A stretch of 64,000 bases of DNA, taken from Gammaproteobacteria bacterium (GTDB taxonomy: Bacteria; Pseudomonadota; Gammaproteobacteria; DSM-19610). The stretch's first letter is position 1; each line of letters begins with the position of its first letter. The stretch lies in NCBI GenBank assembly GCA_026197075.1, contig JAPHQV010000015.1, positions 234,705 through 298,704 of the forward strand, given 5' to 3'. The position numbers were made by a program, and so were the translations under genes. This document shows, one piece after another, positions 46,464-55,484 of the stretch. The notes under the pieces are model-generated. The model searched no databases. It was not told where the DNA came from and saw nothing but the letters and a program-made list of their open reading frames with translations.

Positions 46464-48958
46464 CCCCGCAGCACCACCAGCGGACTCTGGCGTACCACGC
46501 GCCGCGTCGCCCACACGCCCGCCACGCCCACCAGCAGGGCGCCACCCAGCGGTAGTGACCACCACAGCCACCACTGCGCGCCATAGGCGAGATCGAACAC
46601 CCGCGCGTAGAGAAGGCGCGCCACCAGTTCCGTGCCCAGCGCCGCCAGCAGGCCGGCGAGCAGACCGAGCAGGCCGAACTCGGCCACGTGGCCGGCGCGC
46701 AGCTGGCGGCGGCTGGCACCCAGGGTGCGCAGCAGGGCGCCTTCGTGCAGGCGCGCATCGAGGCTGGCCTGCAGGGCGGCATAGAGCACGGCAAAACCGG
46801 CCAGCAGCACGAACACCAGCACGAACTCCACCGCCAGCGTCACCTGGTGCAGGATGATGCGTACCTGGTTGAGGATACGGTCGAGGTCGATGACCGTCAC
46901 CGCCGGGAACTCACGCATCAATACCGCCAGTTCTCCCTTGCGTGTCTCGGGCAGGTAAAAGCTGGTCATGTAGGTGGTGGGCTGATCGTCCAGCAGACCC
47001 GGCGGGAAGATCATGAAGAAGTTCGGCTGGAAGGAATCCCAGCGCAGGCTGCGCAGGCTGGTGACGGTGACGCGCAGGCTGTCGGCACCGAAGGAGAAGC
47101 GCAGTTCATCGCCGAGACCCACGCCGAGTCGTTGCGCCAGTCCCGTCTCCATGGACACCACCGCCTCGCCCTCGGTGTCCGCCGGCCACCAGTGCCCTTC
47201 GGTAAGGCGATTGCCGGACGGCAGTTGTCGGCTCCAGGTCAGGTTCAGTTCCCGGTTGATGGCGCCGGGGGTCTCCTCGCCTTCCGCCACCCGGCTGGCC
47301 GGGTCTTCACCCTCGATGGCCGCCAGGCGGCCGCGCACCAGGGGATAGAGGCCGCTGTCCTCGATGTCGCGCGCGCGCAGGAATGCCTGGAATCCCTCCA
47401 GTTGTTCCGGCAGTACGTTCACCACGAAGTGATTGGGGGTCTCGGCCGGCAGCTGCTGCTGCCAGTCATCCAGTAGATCACCGCGCACCAGGGCGATCAG
47501 CGCCATGGCCATGAAGGTGAGGCCGAAGGCGAGGATCTGGCTGACGCTCAGCAATGGCTGGCGCCATAGATGCTGGAACCCCTGGCGCCAGGTGGCCCCC
47601 AGTCCGGGACGCAGCAGGCGGCTGGTGCGCAGCAGCAGCCAGGCCGGCAGCGCCAGCAGGACCAGGGCCGCCAAGGTGCCGCCGATCAGGCCAAGGGTGA
47701 GGGCGGCGCTGCCCGTATAGCGCCACATCAGCACGGCCATGGCGCCAATCGCGGTGCCATAGACCAGCCAGCCACTCAAGGGCATGGGGGTCAGATCGCG
47801 ACGCAGCACCCGCAACGCCGGCACCTGGCGCAGGCGCAGCACCGGCGGCAGGGCGAAACCCGCCAGCACGATCAGGCCGGTGAGCAGACCGAGCAGTACC
47901 GACAGCGGACCCGGGGCCGGCAGTTTCCCGGGCAACAGTTCACGCAGCAGGTACAGCAGGCCGCCCTGCGCGAGGTAGCCGAGCAGGATCCCGAGGACGG
48001 AACCAAGCAGCGCCAGCACCAGCAGCTGGGGCAGGAACAGGGCGAGGATGTCGCGCTGCGCGGCCCCCAGGCAGCGCAGCATGGCGCTGACATCGAAGTG
48101 CCGTTCCGCATAGCGGCGCGCGCCCATGGCGATGGCCACCCCGGCCAGCAGCACTGCCACCAGGCTGGCCAGGCCCAGGTACTGTTCGGCACGTTCCAGC
48201 GCACCTCCCACGGTGGGCTGGCCGCCGCGCACGTCCACCAGGCTCTGGCCTGGATCCAGCCGCGGCTCCAGCCAGTCACGATAGCCGGCCAGGGCCGCCG
48301 TCTCGCCGGCGAAGAAATCCTGGTAGGCGACCCGGCTGCCGGGCTGCAAGACGCCGGCCCGCGCCAGGTCGGCCTGGTTCATCAGCACCCGTGGCGCCAG
48401 GGCAAAGAATCCTCCGCCCGGGCCGGGCTCGAAGGCAAGTACACCGGCCACGCGCAACCGGACACTGCCCAGCTCCAGGCTCTGCCCCACTTCCATGTTC
48501 AGCAGGGGCAGCAGGCGCGCTTCCACCCACACCTCGCCCGTTGGCGGTATGGAGTTCACCACGCGGTCCTCCCCATAGGGACGCTCCGCCACCCGCAACT
48601 CACCACGCAGCGGATAGCCATCGGTCACGGCGCGGATGGCGCTGAGTTGCAGGTCATCACCGCGCAGCACCACGCTGGGAAACTCCAGTACCCGGCTATG
48701 GTCGAGCCCGCGGCGCCCGGCCTCTTCCAACCATTGCGCGTCCGGGGCACGGGCACCGCGCAACAACAGGTCGCCGCCCAGCAGCCCGGCGGACTGACTG
48801 ACCATGCCGCGTTGCAGGCGATCGGTAAAAAAGCCGATGGCCGTGGTGGCGGTGACGGCGATGACCAGGGCGGCAAACAGGATGTGCAGCTCACCGGCGC
48901 GCCAGTCACGCAACAGCAGGCGCAGGGCCAGGCGCAGGTGCGCGAGCCTAGTGTTCAT
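46457..48958 (-). CDS. YbbP-like FtsX-family permease
   Basis: 833 aa from MNTRLAHLRLALRLLLRDWR at 48958. Large two-module FtsX permease with about ten transmembrane helices and two periplasmic domains, as in E. coli YbbP. It overlaps the YbbA-like ATPase stop by 11 nt. Together with YbbA and divergent tesA it repeats the conserved tesA-ybbA-ybbP cluster. The substrate is unknown; a lipid or lipoprotein related role is often suspected. Confidence 0.9.
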   Translation of the reverse strand: MNTRLAHLRLALRLLLRDWRAGELHILFAALVIAVTATTAIGFFTDRLQRGMVSQSAGLLGGDLLLRGARAPDAQWLEEAGRRGLDHSRVLEFPSVVLRGDDLQLSAIRAVTDGYPLRGELRVAERPYGEDRVVNSIPPTGEVWVEARLLPLLNMEVGQSLELGSVRLRVAGVLAFEPGPGGGFFALAPRVLMNQADLARAGVLQPGSRVAYQDFFAGETAALAGYRDWLEPRLDPGQSLVDVRGGQPTVGGALERAEQYLGLASLVAVLLAGVAIAMGARRYAERHFDVSAMLRCLGAAQRDILALFLPQLLVLALLGSVLGILLGYLAQGGLLYLLRELLPGKLPAPGPLSVLLGLLTGLIVLAGFALPPVLRLRQVPALRVLRRDLTPMPLSGWLVYGTAIGAMAVLMWRYTGSAALTLGLIGGTLAALVLLALPAWLLLRTSRLLRPGLGATWRQGFQHLWRQPLLSVSQILAFGLTFMAMALIALVRGDLLDDWQQQLPAETPNHFVVNVLPEQLEGFQAFLRARDIEDSGLYPLVRGRLAAIEGEDPASRVAEGEETPGAINRELNLTWSRQLPSGNRLTEGHWWPADTEGEAVVSMETGLAQRLGVGLGDELRFSFGADSLRVTVTSLRSLRWDSFQPNFFMIFPPGLLDDQPTTYMTSFYLPETRKGELAVLMREFPAVTVIDLDRILNQVRIILHQVTLAVEFVLVFVLLAGFAVLYAALQASLDARLHEGALLRTLGASRRQLRAGHVAEFGLLGLLAGLLAALGTELVARLLYARVFDLAYGAQWWLWWSLPLGGALLVGVAGVWATRRVVRQSPLVVLRGL

Positions 48959-49643
48959 CGCTGACCACCCGGCCCGCTTCCAGGCGGATGGTCCGCTGGC
49001 AGCGTCGCGCCAGGTCCGGATCATGGGTGACCAGGATCAGGGTGGTGCCGCGTTCGGCATTGAGTTCGAACAACAGGGAGATGATGCGGGCGCCGGTGGC
49101 GGCATCGAGATTGCCGGTGGGTTCATCGGCGAACAGTACCGCGGGCGTCATGGCGAAGGCGCGGGCGATGGCCACACGCTGCTGTTCGCCACCGGAGAGC
49201 TGACGCGGGTAATGCTCCAGACGCGTTTCCAGACCCACGCGCTCCAGCAACTGTGCCGCCCGGCTCGCGGCCTCCGGCACGCCCGCCAGCTCCAGCGGCA
49301 GCATGACGTTCTCCAGGGCGGTCAGGCCGGGCAAAAGCTGGAAGGACTGGAATACGAAACCCGCCTGCGCAGCGCGCAACCGCGCCCGGCCATCCTCGTC
49401 CAGGTCATTGAGGCATTCCCCCGCCAGCTCGATGCGACCCGCCGTGGGCAGGTCCAGCCCGGCCAGCAAACCGAGCAGCGTGGACTTGCCCGAGCCGGAG
49501 ACACCGACAATGGCGACACTCTCCCCGCTTGCCACCCGGAAATCCACCTCGCGCAGGATTTCCAGGGACCCGGCGGCCGTGCTGACTTGCTTACCTACCC
49601 CTTGTGCGGAAACAATAGGCGTTTCGCGCGGTCCATTCTGCAT
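48948..49643 (-). CDS. YbbA-like ABC transporter ATPase
   Basis: 231 aa from MQNGPRETPI at 49643; the longer ORF runs antisense through tesA and is rejected. Walker A GVSGSGKST, Q-loop FVFQSFQLLPG, signature LSGGEQQR, Walker B VLFADEPTGNLD, switch LVTHD. LolD/YbbA group. It pairs with the permease downstream. Its ATG shares two bases with the tesA ATG on the other strand. Confidence 0.92.
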   Translation of the reverse strand: MQNGPRETPIVSAQGVGKQVSTAAGSLEILREVDFRVASGESVAIVGVSGSGKSTLLGLLAGLDLPTAGRIELAGECLNDLDEDGRARLRAAQAGFVFQSFQLLPGLTALENVMLPLELAGVPEAASRAAQLLERVGLETRLEHYPRQLSGGEQQRVAIARAFAMTPAVLFADEPTGNLDAATGARIISLLFELNAERGTTLILVTHDPDLARRCQRTIRLEAGRVVSDEH

Positions 49644-50304
49644 GCCCAAACTGATTGCCTCTCTTCTCTTGTGGTTCCTGACCTCGTCCGCCACGGCCGG
49701 CACGCTGCTGGTGCTGGGTGACAGCCTGAGCGCGGGGTACGGCCTGACGCCCGGGCAAGGCTGGGTAGACTTGCTGCAGCAGCGCCTGGAGCAGCGCGGG
49801 GATGCCTGGCGTGTGGTCAATGCCAGCATCAGCGGGGATACCACCGCCGGTGGCCGGTCACGCCTGCCGGCGGCGCTGGAACGCCACCAACCCGATGTCC
49901 TGGTACTGGAACTGGGCGCCAACGACGGCCTGCGCGGCCTGTCACTGACCGCCATGAAGCGCAATCTCAACGCCATGATCGAACAGGCGCGGGCCGCCGG
50001 GGCACGCGTACTGCTCATCGGCATGCAGATGCCACCCAACTACGGCCCACGCTACACCCAAGGCTTCTCCGCCATCTACGCGGAACTGGCGGCGGAGCAC
50101 GAGGTGCCGCTGGTGCCCTTCCTGCTCGAACGGGTGGCGTTGGATGCCGGCCTGATGCTGTCCGACAACCTGCATCCCAATGCACGAGCCCAGCCCCTGC
50201 TGCTGGACACCGTGTGGTCGCAACTGGAACCCATGCTGCTCGACACACGAACGCATGCCACTGTTGTGAAGACCACGGGAAAGGGAAATAGTGCCGGGAA
50301 ATGA
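49642..50304 (+). CDS. tesA: Periplasmic acyl-CoA thioesterase / lysophospholipase TesA
   Basis: 220 aa. Signal peptide about 1-19. SGNH hydrolase blocks: GDSLSAGYG (26-34, nucleophile Ser28), GISGDTT-type block II, GAND (92-95) and DNLHP with Asp175 and His178 of the catalytic triad. It hydrolyses thioesters and lysophospholipids in the periplasm. It is divergent from ybbA with overlapping start codons, so its promoter must lie inside ybbA. Confidence 0.94.
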   Translation: MPKLIASLLLWFLTSSATAGTLLVLGDSLSAGYGLTPGQGWVDLLQQRLEQRGDAWRVVNASISGDTTAGGRSRLPAALERHQPDVLVLELGANDGLRGLSLTAMKRNLNAMIEQARAAGARVLLIGMQMPPNYGPRYTQGFSAIYAELAAEHEVPLVPFLLERVALDAGLMLSDNLHPNARAQPLLLDTVWSQLEPMLLDTRTHATVVKTTGKGNSAGK

Positions 50305-50440
50305 TCAGTTTTGCCAACCGGTGACAGCGGGAGGACAGCTTCGCGGCGTCGACCCAGGCGGGGCTTCATGGTACCGTATGCGCCGGTTTGCGCGTGAAAC
50401 GCCAGGGATTAGCCATTGCCTTGCAGCGCCTTGCCGACCT

Positions 50441-50517
50441 GTCCCGGTAGCTCAGACGGATAGAGCAAGCGCCTCCTAAGCGCTAGGTCGGAGGTTCGAC
50501 TCCTCTCCGGGACACCA
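50441..50517 (+). tRNA. tRNA-Arg (anticodon CCT)
   Basis: Cloverleaf with acceptor GTCCCGG / CCGGGAC, D-arm GCTC...GAGC, anticodon stem AGCGC / GCGCT around loop CTCCTAA (anticodon CCT), T-arm GGAGG-TTCGACT-CCTCT, and an encoded discriminator A plus CCA at 50514-50517. Confidence 0.96.
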
Positions 50518-50570
50518 TCTCACTGCGTTCGTGGCGCCCCGCTCGGAGTCCCGGCCCTGCGCGCACAGCG

Positions 50571-50583
50571 CTCCGGGACACCA
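50571..50583 (+). repeat. Short copy of the tRNA-Arg 3' end
   Basis: CTCCGGGACACCA repeats the last 13 bases of the tRNA (50505-50517) 66 bp downstream. It may be a remnant att site of an element once integrated at the tRNA, or a chance repeat. Confidence 0.4.
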
Positions 50584-50584
50584 C

Positions 50585-51121
50585 TTACTGGGGTTGTGCA
50601 ACGACGGGCTGGAGTCCCGGTACCGCTACCGGTTCCGCCTCCGCCACCATATCCGGCTGGCAGTGGCTCAGTACCAGTTCCGGAGGATTGACGGAAAAGA
50701 TGAAGGGTGCAGCACGGTTCAGGACATTCAGTCCGAGGATCTGGCGCTTGGCGGGAAACAGGGCCGCTTCCACATTCTCGAGCACACAGCCAGTACCGAG
50801 TTCGAGACGGGAGATCAGGTAGACCGGCACCTTCAATTCCGTACCGTCGGCGAGTACGCCGATCAGATCCCGTTCATAACTGGCCAGCTTGCGTTCGCTC
50901 AGTCGATCGAGGGTGGCCTGGTTGATGGTCATGTAGCCGGAGCCGGTATCCACCATGAAATCGGTGGTGTCCAGATCCCCCAGTTGTCCCTGCACGTAGA
51001 AAGTGGCGGCTCCGCCACTGCTCATGGGAATCCGGGTGTCGAACTCACCGCCCAGCGCCGGCATCACTGCCAGACACGGAGCCACCGCCAGAAGCCGCAA
51101 AAACCACCTGGGAAATGTCAT
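50585..51121 (-). CDS. Retropepsin-like aspartic protease, exported
   Basis: 178 aa from MTFPRWFLRLL at 51121 (GAGGG 7 nt upstream). A signal peptide is at about 1-24. The single catalytic motif FMVDTGSGYMTI has Asp58-Thr-Gly. The downstream LIGVLADGTELKVPVYLISR and QILGLNVLN fit the TIGR02281-like clan AA family. One motif per chain means it should work as a dimer in the periplasm. Target unknown. Confidence 0.85.
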   Translation of the reverse strand: MTFPRWFLRLLAVAPCLAVMPALGGEFDTRIPMSSGGAATFYVQGQLGDLDTTDFMVDTGSGYMTINQATLDRLSERKLASYERDLIGVLADGTELKVPVYLISRLELGTGCVLENVEAALFPAKRQILGLNVLNRAAPFIFSVNPPELVLSHCQPDMVAEAEPVAVPGLQPVVAQPQ

Positions 51122-51419
51122 CCGCAAACCCTCATCCATCTGTTACTGCACAAACCGTAGCGGCCGTCTCCCCCGTTCCCTTAATGTACGCTTTGCTGTT
51201 GCCGTATGGCAACAGCCGATATTTCAGTTTTTCAAAGAGTTAGCCAGCCTGGCGGAATCCTCGTCACCCTCGGGCGACAAACCAGCCCCTGCCGAATTCG
51301 TTCGATGGTTCATAAAGTATCGATAAGCAAATGATTTTACAAGCAGCCGCTTTCACTGGCACGCGGCATGCAATGGGGTACGCGCACAAACACTAATCCA
51401 CTACCACCGGAGATCGTTT

Positions 51420-51677
51420 ATGAGCATCCACATCAAAGGCATCACCTTCCTCGCTTCCCTGCTGCTGGCCTCTGCCGCCTTTGCCGCGGAAGGCACCAGC
51501 GAGCGCTTCCAGAAGCTGGACCTGGACGGCGATGGCCGCATCAGCTCCACTGAAGCCAGCCGGGATCCCCAGCTGAGCGCCGTGTGGGACCAGATCGAGA
51601 AAAAAGATGACAGCTACATGGACCGCTCGGAATTCAGCGCGTTCGAAACCATGGAAGAAGGTACTACAGCCGAGTAA
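51420..51677 (+). CDS. Exported EF-hand protein
   Basis: 85 aa. Signal peptide about 1-22 (LASLLLASAAFAA). One good EF-hand loop DLDGDGRISSTE at 34-45 and a degenerate second one at 61-72 (KKDDSYMDRSEF). A periplasmic calcium-binding role is likely. GGAGA lies 8 nt upstream of the ATG. The 298 bp before it (51122-51419) show no gene. Confidence 0.87.
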   Translation: MSIHIKGITFLASLLLASAAFAAEGTSERFQKLDLDGDGRISSTEASRDPQLSAVWDQIEKKDDSYMDRSEFSAFETMEEGTTAE

Positions 51678-51745
51678 TCCTGCCTCGGCCTTATCGGATA
51701 CCGGCGTGGTGTTACACGCCGGGCACCGATGGTACATGCAAGCAG

Positions 51746-51775
51746 CGCCCGTCATGGAATGGCGGGCGTTTTTTT
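51746..51775. terminator. Rho-independent terminator after the EF-hand gene
   Basis: Stem CGCCCG...CGGGCG with extra pairs TCA/TGG around a short loop, followed by seven T residues on the plus strand. It terminates the EF-hand transcript and abuts the convergent response regulator stop. Confidence 0.85.
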
Positions 51776-52149
51776 CAGCCGGCGCTGGCGTCCAGCAGTG
51801 TCTGGATCTTGCCCATCAGGGCATCGAACTCCACGGGCTTGGTACCGTATTCATCGAATCCCGCGGCAAAGACCCGCTCCCGATCGCTGGTCATGGCATG
51901 CGCGGTCAGGGCGATTACCGGGATGGCTTGTGTGACATCGGAGGTCTTGAGGATCCGGATCGCTTCCCAGCCATCCATCACCGGCAGGTCGATATCGAGC
52001 AGGATGAGATCAGGCCGATCCGCCTGAGCCATGTCCACACCCTGCCGGCCGTCGACAGCACTCTGCACCTCGAAAGCCCTGCGCTCCAGACGCCGGCACA
52101 GCATGTCCCGGTTCATTTCGTTGTCTTCCACCACCAGGATTCTGGGCAT
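51775..52149 (-). CDS. Single-domain response regulator
   Basis: 124 aa from [20 protein letters not shown] at 52149. REC only, acceptor Asp52 (LILLDIDLPVMDG), conserved IALTAHAM and a final Lys in GTKPVEF. It has no output domain, so it is likely a DivK/CheY-like relay. Its ATG overlaps the hybrid kinase stop (TGATG), which points to that kinase as partner. Confidence 0.93.
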   Translation of the reverse strand: MPRILVVEDNEMNRDMLCRRLERRAFEVQSAVDGRQGVDMAQADRPDLILLDIDLPVMDGWEAIRILKTSDVTQAIPVIALTAHAMTSDRERVFAAGFDEYGTKPVEFDALMGKIQTLLDASAG

Positions 52150-54413
52150 CACGCACTCCCGTCCGGACACACGCCCGTCGCCTTCCGGCAATCACGAATC
52201 TGTTTGAGAATCTCCGCACGCATATCGGGGTTCTTCTCCATCACCCAGTACGCCCGTCCGGACAGGCGGGCCCGATCCTGCTCCGAAAGATCCAGGGCCG
52301 TCATCACCACCACGGGGATATCGCACAGGGCGGGATCCCGGTGGATTTCATCGAGGAAATCGAAACCGTTCATGCGCGGCATGATGATGTCGGTCAGTAC
52401 CAGGGAAGGCTTGTGGCGGCGCATCAGTTCCAGGCCACGGATCCCATCTTCCGCCTCGATGACGGGGAGCCCCGCTTCCTGCAGGGTGCGGGCAATGAGG
52501 GCGCGCGTCCCATCATTGTCGTCCACCAGCAGCACGGAACCATCCCCTTCCGGGAGCAGGCAGGTCTGCACCAGTTCACCCAGCCGGTTACGATCCACCG
52601 GCTTGGTGAGAAACGCGGCGGCACCGGCCTCGTGCCAATCCTCGCTGAAATCCTCCATGCTCACCATGACCACCGGGATCTGCCGTAAAGCAGGGTCTTC
52701 CTTCAAGGTACGCAGCACGGTCATACCATTCAGGTCGGGCATGCGCACATCCAGTGTGATGAGATCCGGCAGTTCCTGGCGTGCGCGGGCAATCCCCTCT
52801 TCACCGCTGGAGGCCTGCAACACCTCCACCCCCGCTTGTGCAAGGTAACGGCCAAGCAGTTCCCGCGTGCCGGGATCGTCGTCGATGACCAGAATGCGCC
52901 GCCCGCCAGCCGGGATCGGGCCTGCAGCGACAGCCGGTACTTCTGTCGTGATGGGTTCGGCAGATACCGCCTTTTCCGCCACAGCGCCAGCACGCAGTGT
53001 CGGAGAAGCCACCGGCAGCCGTACCACGAAAATGGAACCTTCCCCGACCCGGCTGCTGGCCTCGATATCACCCCCCATCATCTGGCAATAGCGGCGACTG
53101 ATGGCAAGCCCCAGTCCGGTGCCCCCATACTTGCGGGAGGATGAACTGTCGATCTGGCTGAAATCCTGGAACAGGCGGGACATCTGATCCACGGGTATCC
53201 CGATCCCGGTATCCTTGACCACGAAGCGCAGCCAGTCCTCTCCGGCGTGGCCATGGCGACTGACCTCCAGGGTCACCGTACCCTGGTCGGTAAACTTGGC
53301 CGCATTGCCCAGCAGATTGAACAGGGTCTGACGCAGCTTCGTCTCGTCTGATTCCATGACACCCAGGTCGGGCGCACAATGCACAACCAGGTCGTTTTCA
53401 TTGGCATCCATGATGGGCTTGAGGGTGGCAACCACATCCTGCACCAGACCTTCCACATCGAAGCGAGCCACGTCGAGCTGCATCTTGCCGGCCTCGATCT
53501 TGGACAGATCCAGGATACCGTTGATCAGGGTCAACAGGTGTCGTCCGGCCGTGTGAATGCGCTGCAGATCCTGCACCGAGCGGGTATTACCAAGTTCAGC
53601 GGCATCCTCCTGCAGCATTTCACTGTAGCCGATGATGGCATTGAGCGGTGTGCGTAACTCGTGGCTCATATTGGCCAGGAAGGCGCTCTTGGAACGGCTG
53701 GCCGATTCGGCTTCGTCCAGCGCTTGCTGCAGTGCCTCCTTCTGCCGCATGAGCTGATCGAGCATGGCATTGAAAAATCGCGACAGGGTGCCGAATTCAT
53801 CCTGCCGGTTGGTATCGAAGCGCACCTTCTGGTCACCGTCGGATATCGCGCGAATGGCTGTCATGAGTGCCTGCAGGGGACGGTGCAGGACGATACGCGT
53901 GGCCCAGGTAATGAAGACACCGAACACCAACAGCACGGCGAACAGCCCGATGGTGAGGTGATTGCGTTGTTCCCGGGCCAAGGCATGAGGGTCGGGATAG
54001 TAGGCGCGCACATCCACGGGCATGGCATCTTCCCGTGACATGGGGATGCGCCTGAAAACCGAATCGGGATAGCCCTGGATGCGGCCCACCTGCATGCGCT
54101 CCTCGCCGGCACTCAGCACCAGCCCGGTGAAACCCAGGCCCTCGAAACGGGCCCGCAATTCCAGCCCGAGTTGTTCATCGCTGAGGGAATTGGCATCCGC
54201 CCACAGCATGGCGATCTGGTAGGCAATCTGGTCCGCCTTCAACTCATAGTCCGCCTGGATTTCCCGGTCGAGATCCTTGAGCAGGAAAATGGACAGTACA
54301 AAGGCGATCAGGATGATCGCCCAGATTACGATGGCCGTGATCTTGACGGCGATACTGGCCTGCCAGTTTCGGGTCCAGTTATCGGTTACCGTCCCATGGT
54401 CCGCGCCCTGCAT
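52149..54413 (-). CDS. Hybrid histidine kinase with HAMP and two receivers
   Basis: 754 aa from the ATG at 54413 (AGGTGG box 5 nt upstream; a GTG at 54422 is possible). Order: TM1 about 24-46, a periplasmic loop, TM2 about 154-175, HAMP about 175-227, HisKA with His251 ([10 protein letters not shown]), HATPase ([15 protein letters not shown]), REC1 with Asp555 and REC2 with Asp675. It has no HPt domain. It is cotranscribed with a single-domain regulator downstream and a DUF2892-like membrane gene upstream. The signal is unknown. Confidence 0.93.
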   Translation of the reverse strand: MQGADHGTVTDNWTRNWQASIAVKITAIVIWAIILIAFVLSIFLLKDLDREIQADYELKADQIAYQIAMLWADANSLSDEQLGLELRARFEGLGFTGLVLSAGEERMQVGRIQGYPDSVFRRIPMSREDAMPVDVRAYYPDPHALAREQRNHLTIGLFAVLLVFGVFITWATRIVLHRPLQALMTAIRAISDGDQKVRFDTNRQDEFGTLSRFFNAMLDQLMRQKEALQQALDEAESASRSKSAFLANMSHELRTPLNAIIGYSEMLQEDAAELGNTRSVQDLQRIHTAGRHLLTLINGILDLSKIEAGKMQLDVARFDVEGLVQDVVATLKPIMDANENDLVVHCAPDLGVMESDETKLRQTLFNLLGNAAKFTDQGTVTLEVSRHGHAGEDWLRFVVKDTGIGIPVDQMSRLFQDFSQIDSSSSRKYGGTGLGLAISRRYCQMMGGDIEASSRVGEGSIFVVRLPVASPTLRAGAVAEKAVSAEPITTEVPAVAAGPIPAGGRRILVIDDDPGTRELLGRYLAQAGVEVLQASSGEEGIARARQELPDLITLDVRMPDLNGMTVLRTLKEDPALRQIPVVMVSMEDFSEDWHEAGAAAFLTKPVDRNRLGELVQTCLLPEGDGSVLLVDDNDGTRALIARTLQEAGLPVIEAEDGIRGLELMRRHKPSLVLTDIIMPRMNGFDFLDEIHRDPALCDIPVVVMTALDLSEQDRARLSGRAYWVMEKNPDMRAEILKQIRDCRKATGVCPDGSA

Positions 54414-54422
54414 CGACGCCAC

Positions 54423-54809
54423 CTAGCGAAAACCGAGCCAGCGCAAGCCCATGACCATGGGGCAGATGTTGGTCATGCCGGCCATGAACAACATGAAACC
54501 GATGAACCAGGGAAAGAACCACACCTCTTCCTTGAACAGTACGAAGGTCACTACCAGAAAACCCGCCACGAGCAGGCGCAGCACACGCTCCGCGTCAAAG
54601 GGAATGGCCGCACAGTCGGCGTTGCTCAGGTCCTGGGGGTTATAGGCGCTGCCATAGCGCATCCGTGAGGCGATGATGGGGATGCGCCAGTTGGTCAGGC
54701 CTTCGAACAGCAGAATGCCGATATAGATATAGATCCCGATATCCAGATGGAAGTACAGCAAGATCAGCAAGGATATCCCGAGAATAAAGCGGAAGCTGCG
54801 TTCAGTCAT
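54423..54809 (-). CDS. DUF2892-like inner membrane protein
   Basis: 128 aa with four hydrophobic helices in two similar halves: LGISLLILLYFHLDIGIYIY with LTNWRIP, and LLVAGFLVVTFVLF, FIGFMLFMAGMTNICPM. The MTNICPM/GLTNWRIP type motifs recall the YgaP transmembrane domain (DUF2892). It is adjacent to the hybrid kinase and may feed it a signal; that link is inferred from position only. Confidence 0.75.
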   Translation of the reverse strand: MTERSFRFILGISLLILLYFHLDIGIYIYIGILLFEGLTNWRIPIIASRMRYGSAYNPQDLSNADCAAIPFDAERVLRLLVAGFLVVTFVLFKEEVWFFPWFIGFMLFMAGMTNICPMVMGLRWLGFR

Positions 54810-54863
54810 AATGGTTCACCCTGGTCCCGGCCGGCCGGATCCCTGTATCACCGTCCGACACGA

Positions 54864-55331
54864 TCATTCCCCGTCTTTCCCCGCGGCCATCTGACGTTCC
54901 AGCTCACGCAAGCGGCGGCATTCCAGGCTGCCGCGCACTCGTGCCTTGAGGAAAACCGGGTTGAATGGCTTGGTCAAATAATCATCGGCGCCTTGCTCCA
55001 TGCAGCGCGCCACCGTCTCCAGCTCGCCCACCGCACTGACCATGATGACCGGGATATCGCGCAAGTGCGCATCGCCCTTGATGGCCTGGAGGGTTTCGAT
55101 GCCATCCAGGACCGGCATCATGACATCGAGCAGCACCAGGTCGAAGCGCTCGCGACGCAAGGCGGCCAGGGCCAGTTCGCCGTTACCCGCCTCTTCCACC
55201 AGGTAATCCTCTCGCTCCAAACGGATACGCAGCAGATCACGGTTGACGTGATTGTCATCGACCACCAGCACCCGCTGGCGTACCGGCGGTGCGGCTGGCG
55301 CCTGCTCTGCAATTTCATCGGGTTTTGCCAC
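54864..55331 (-). CDS. Response regulator, REC with short tail
   Basis: 155 aa. A receiver domain at about 19-135 with acceptor Asp69 (LVLLDVMMPVLDG) and Lys in DDYLTKPFNP. An N-terminal linker and a C-terminal coiled coil (SLECRRLRELERQMAAG) flank it, a form often found in regulators that dimerise or bind a partner. It lies upstream of the membrane protein and hybrid kinase, likely one cluster. Confidence 0.9.
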   Translation of the reverse strand: MAKPDEIAEQAPAAPPVRQRVLVVDDNHVNRDLLRIRLEREDYLVEEAGNGELALAALRRERFDLVLLDVMMPVLDGIETLQAIKGDAHLRDIPVIMVSAVGELETVARCMEQGADDYLTKPFNPVFLKARVRGSLECRRLRELERQMAAGKDGE

Positions 55332-55484
55332 CCTGTCACCCCTGAGACCTGTCTGCTCCGGAGGTTATCGTCCCGGCCAGCGGGAACTTGATGCCGGAGA
55401 CCACAGACATTTTCAGGCAGTCCACTGATTTGAAAGGGTGTTTTGAGGGGATTCCCGGATGGGGAACGGGGAAAAGAAGCAGAT

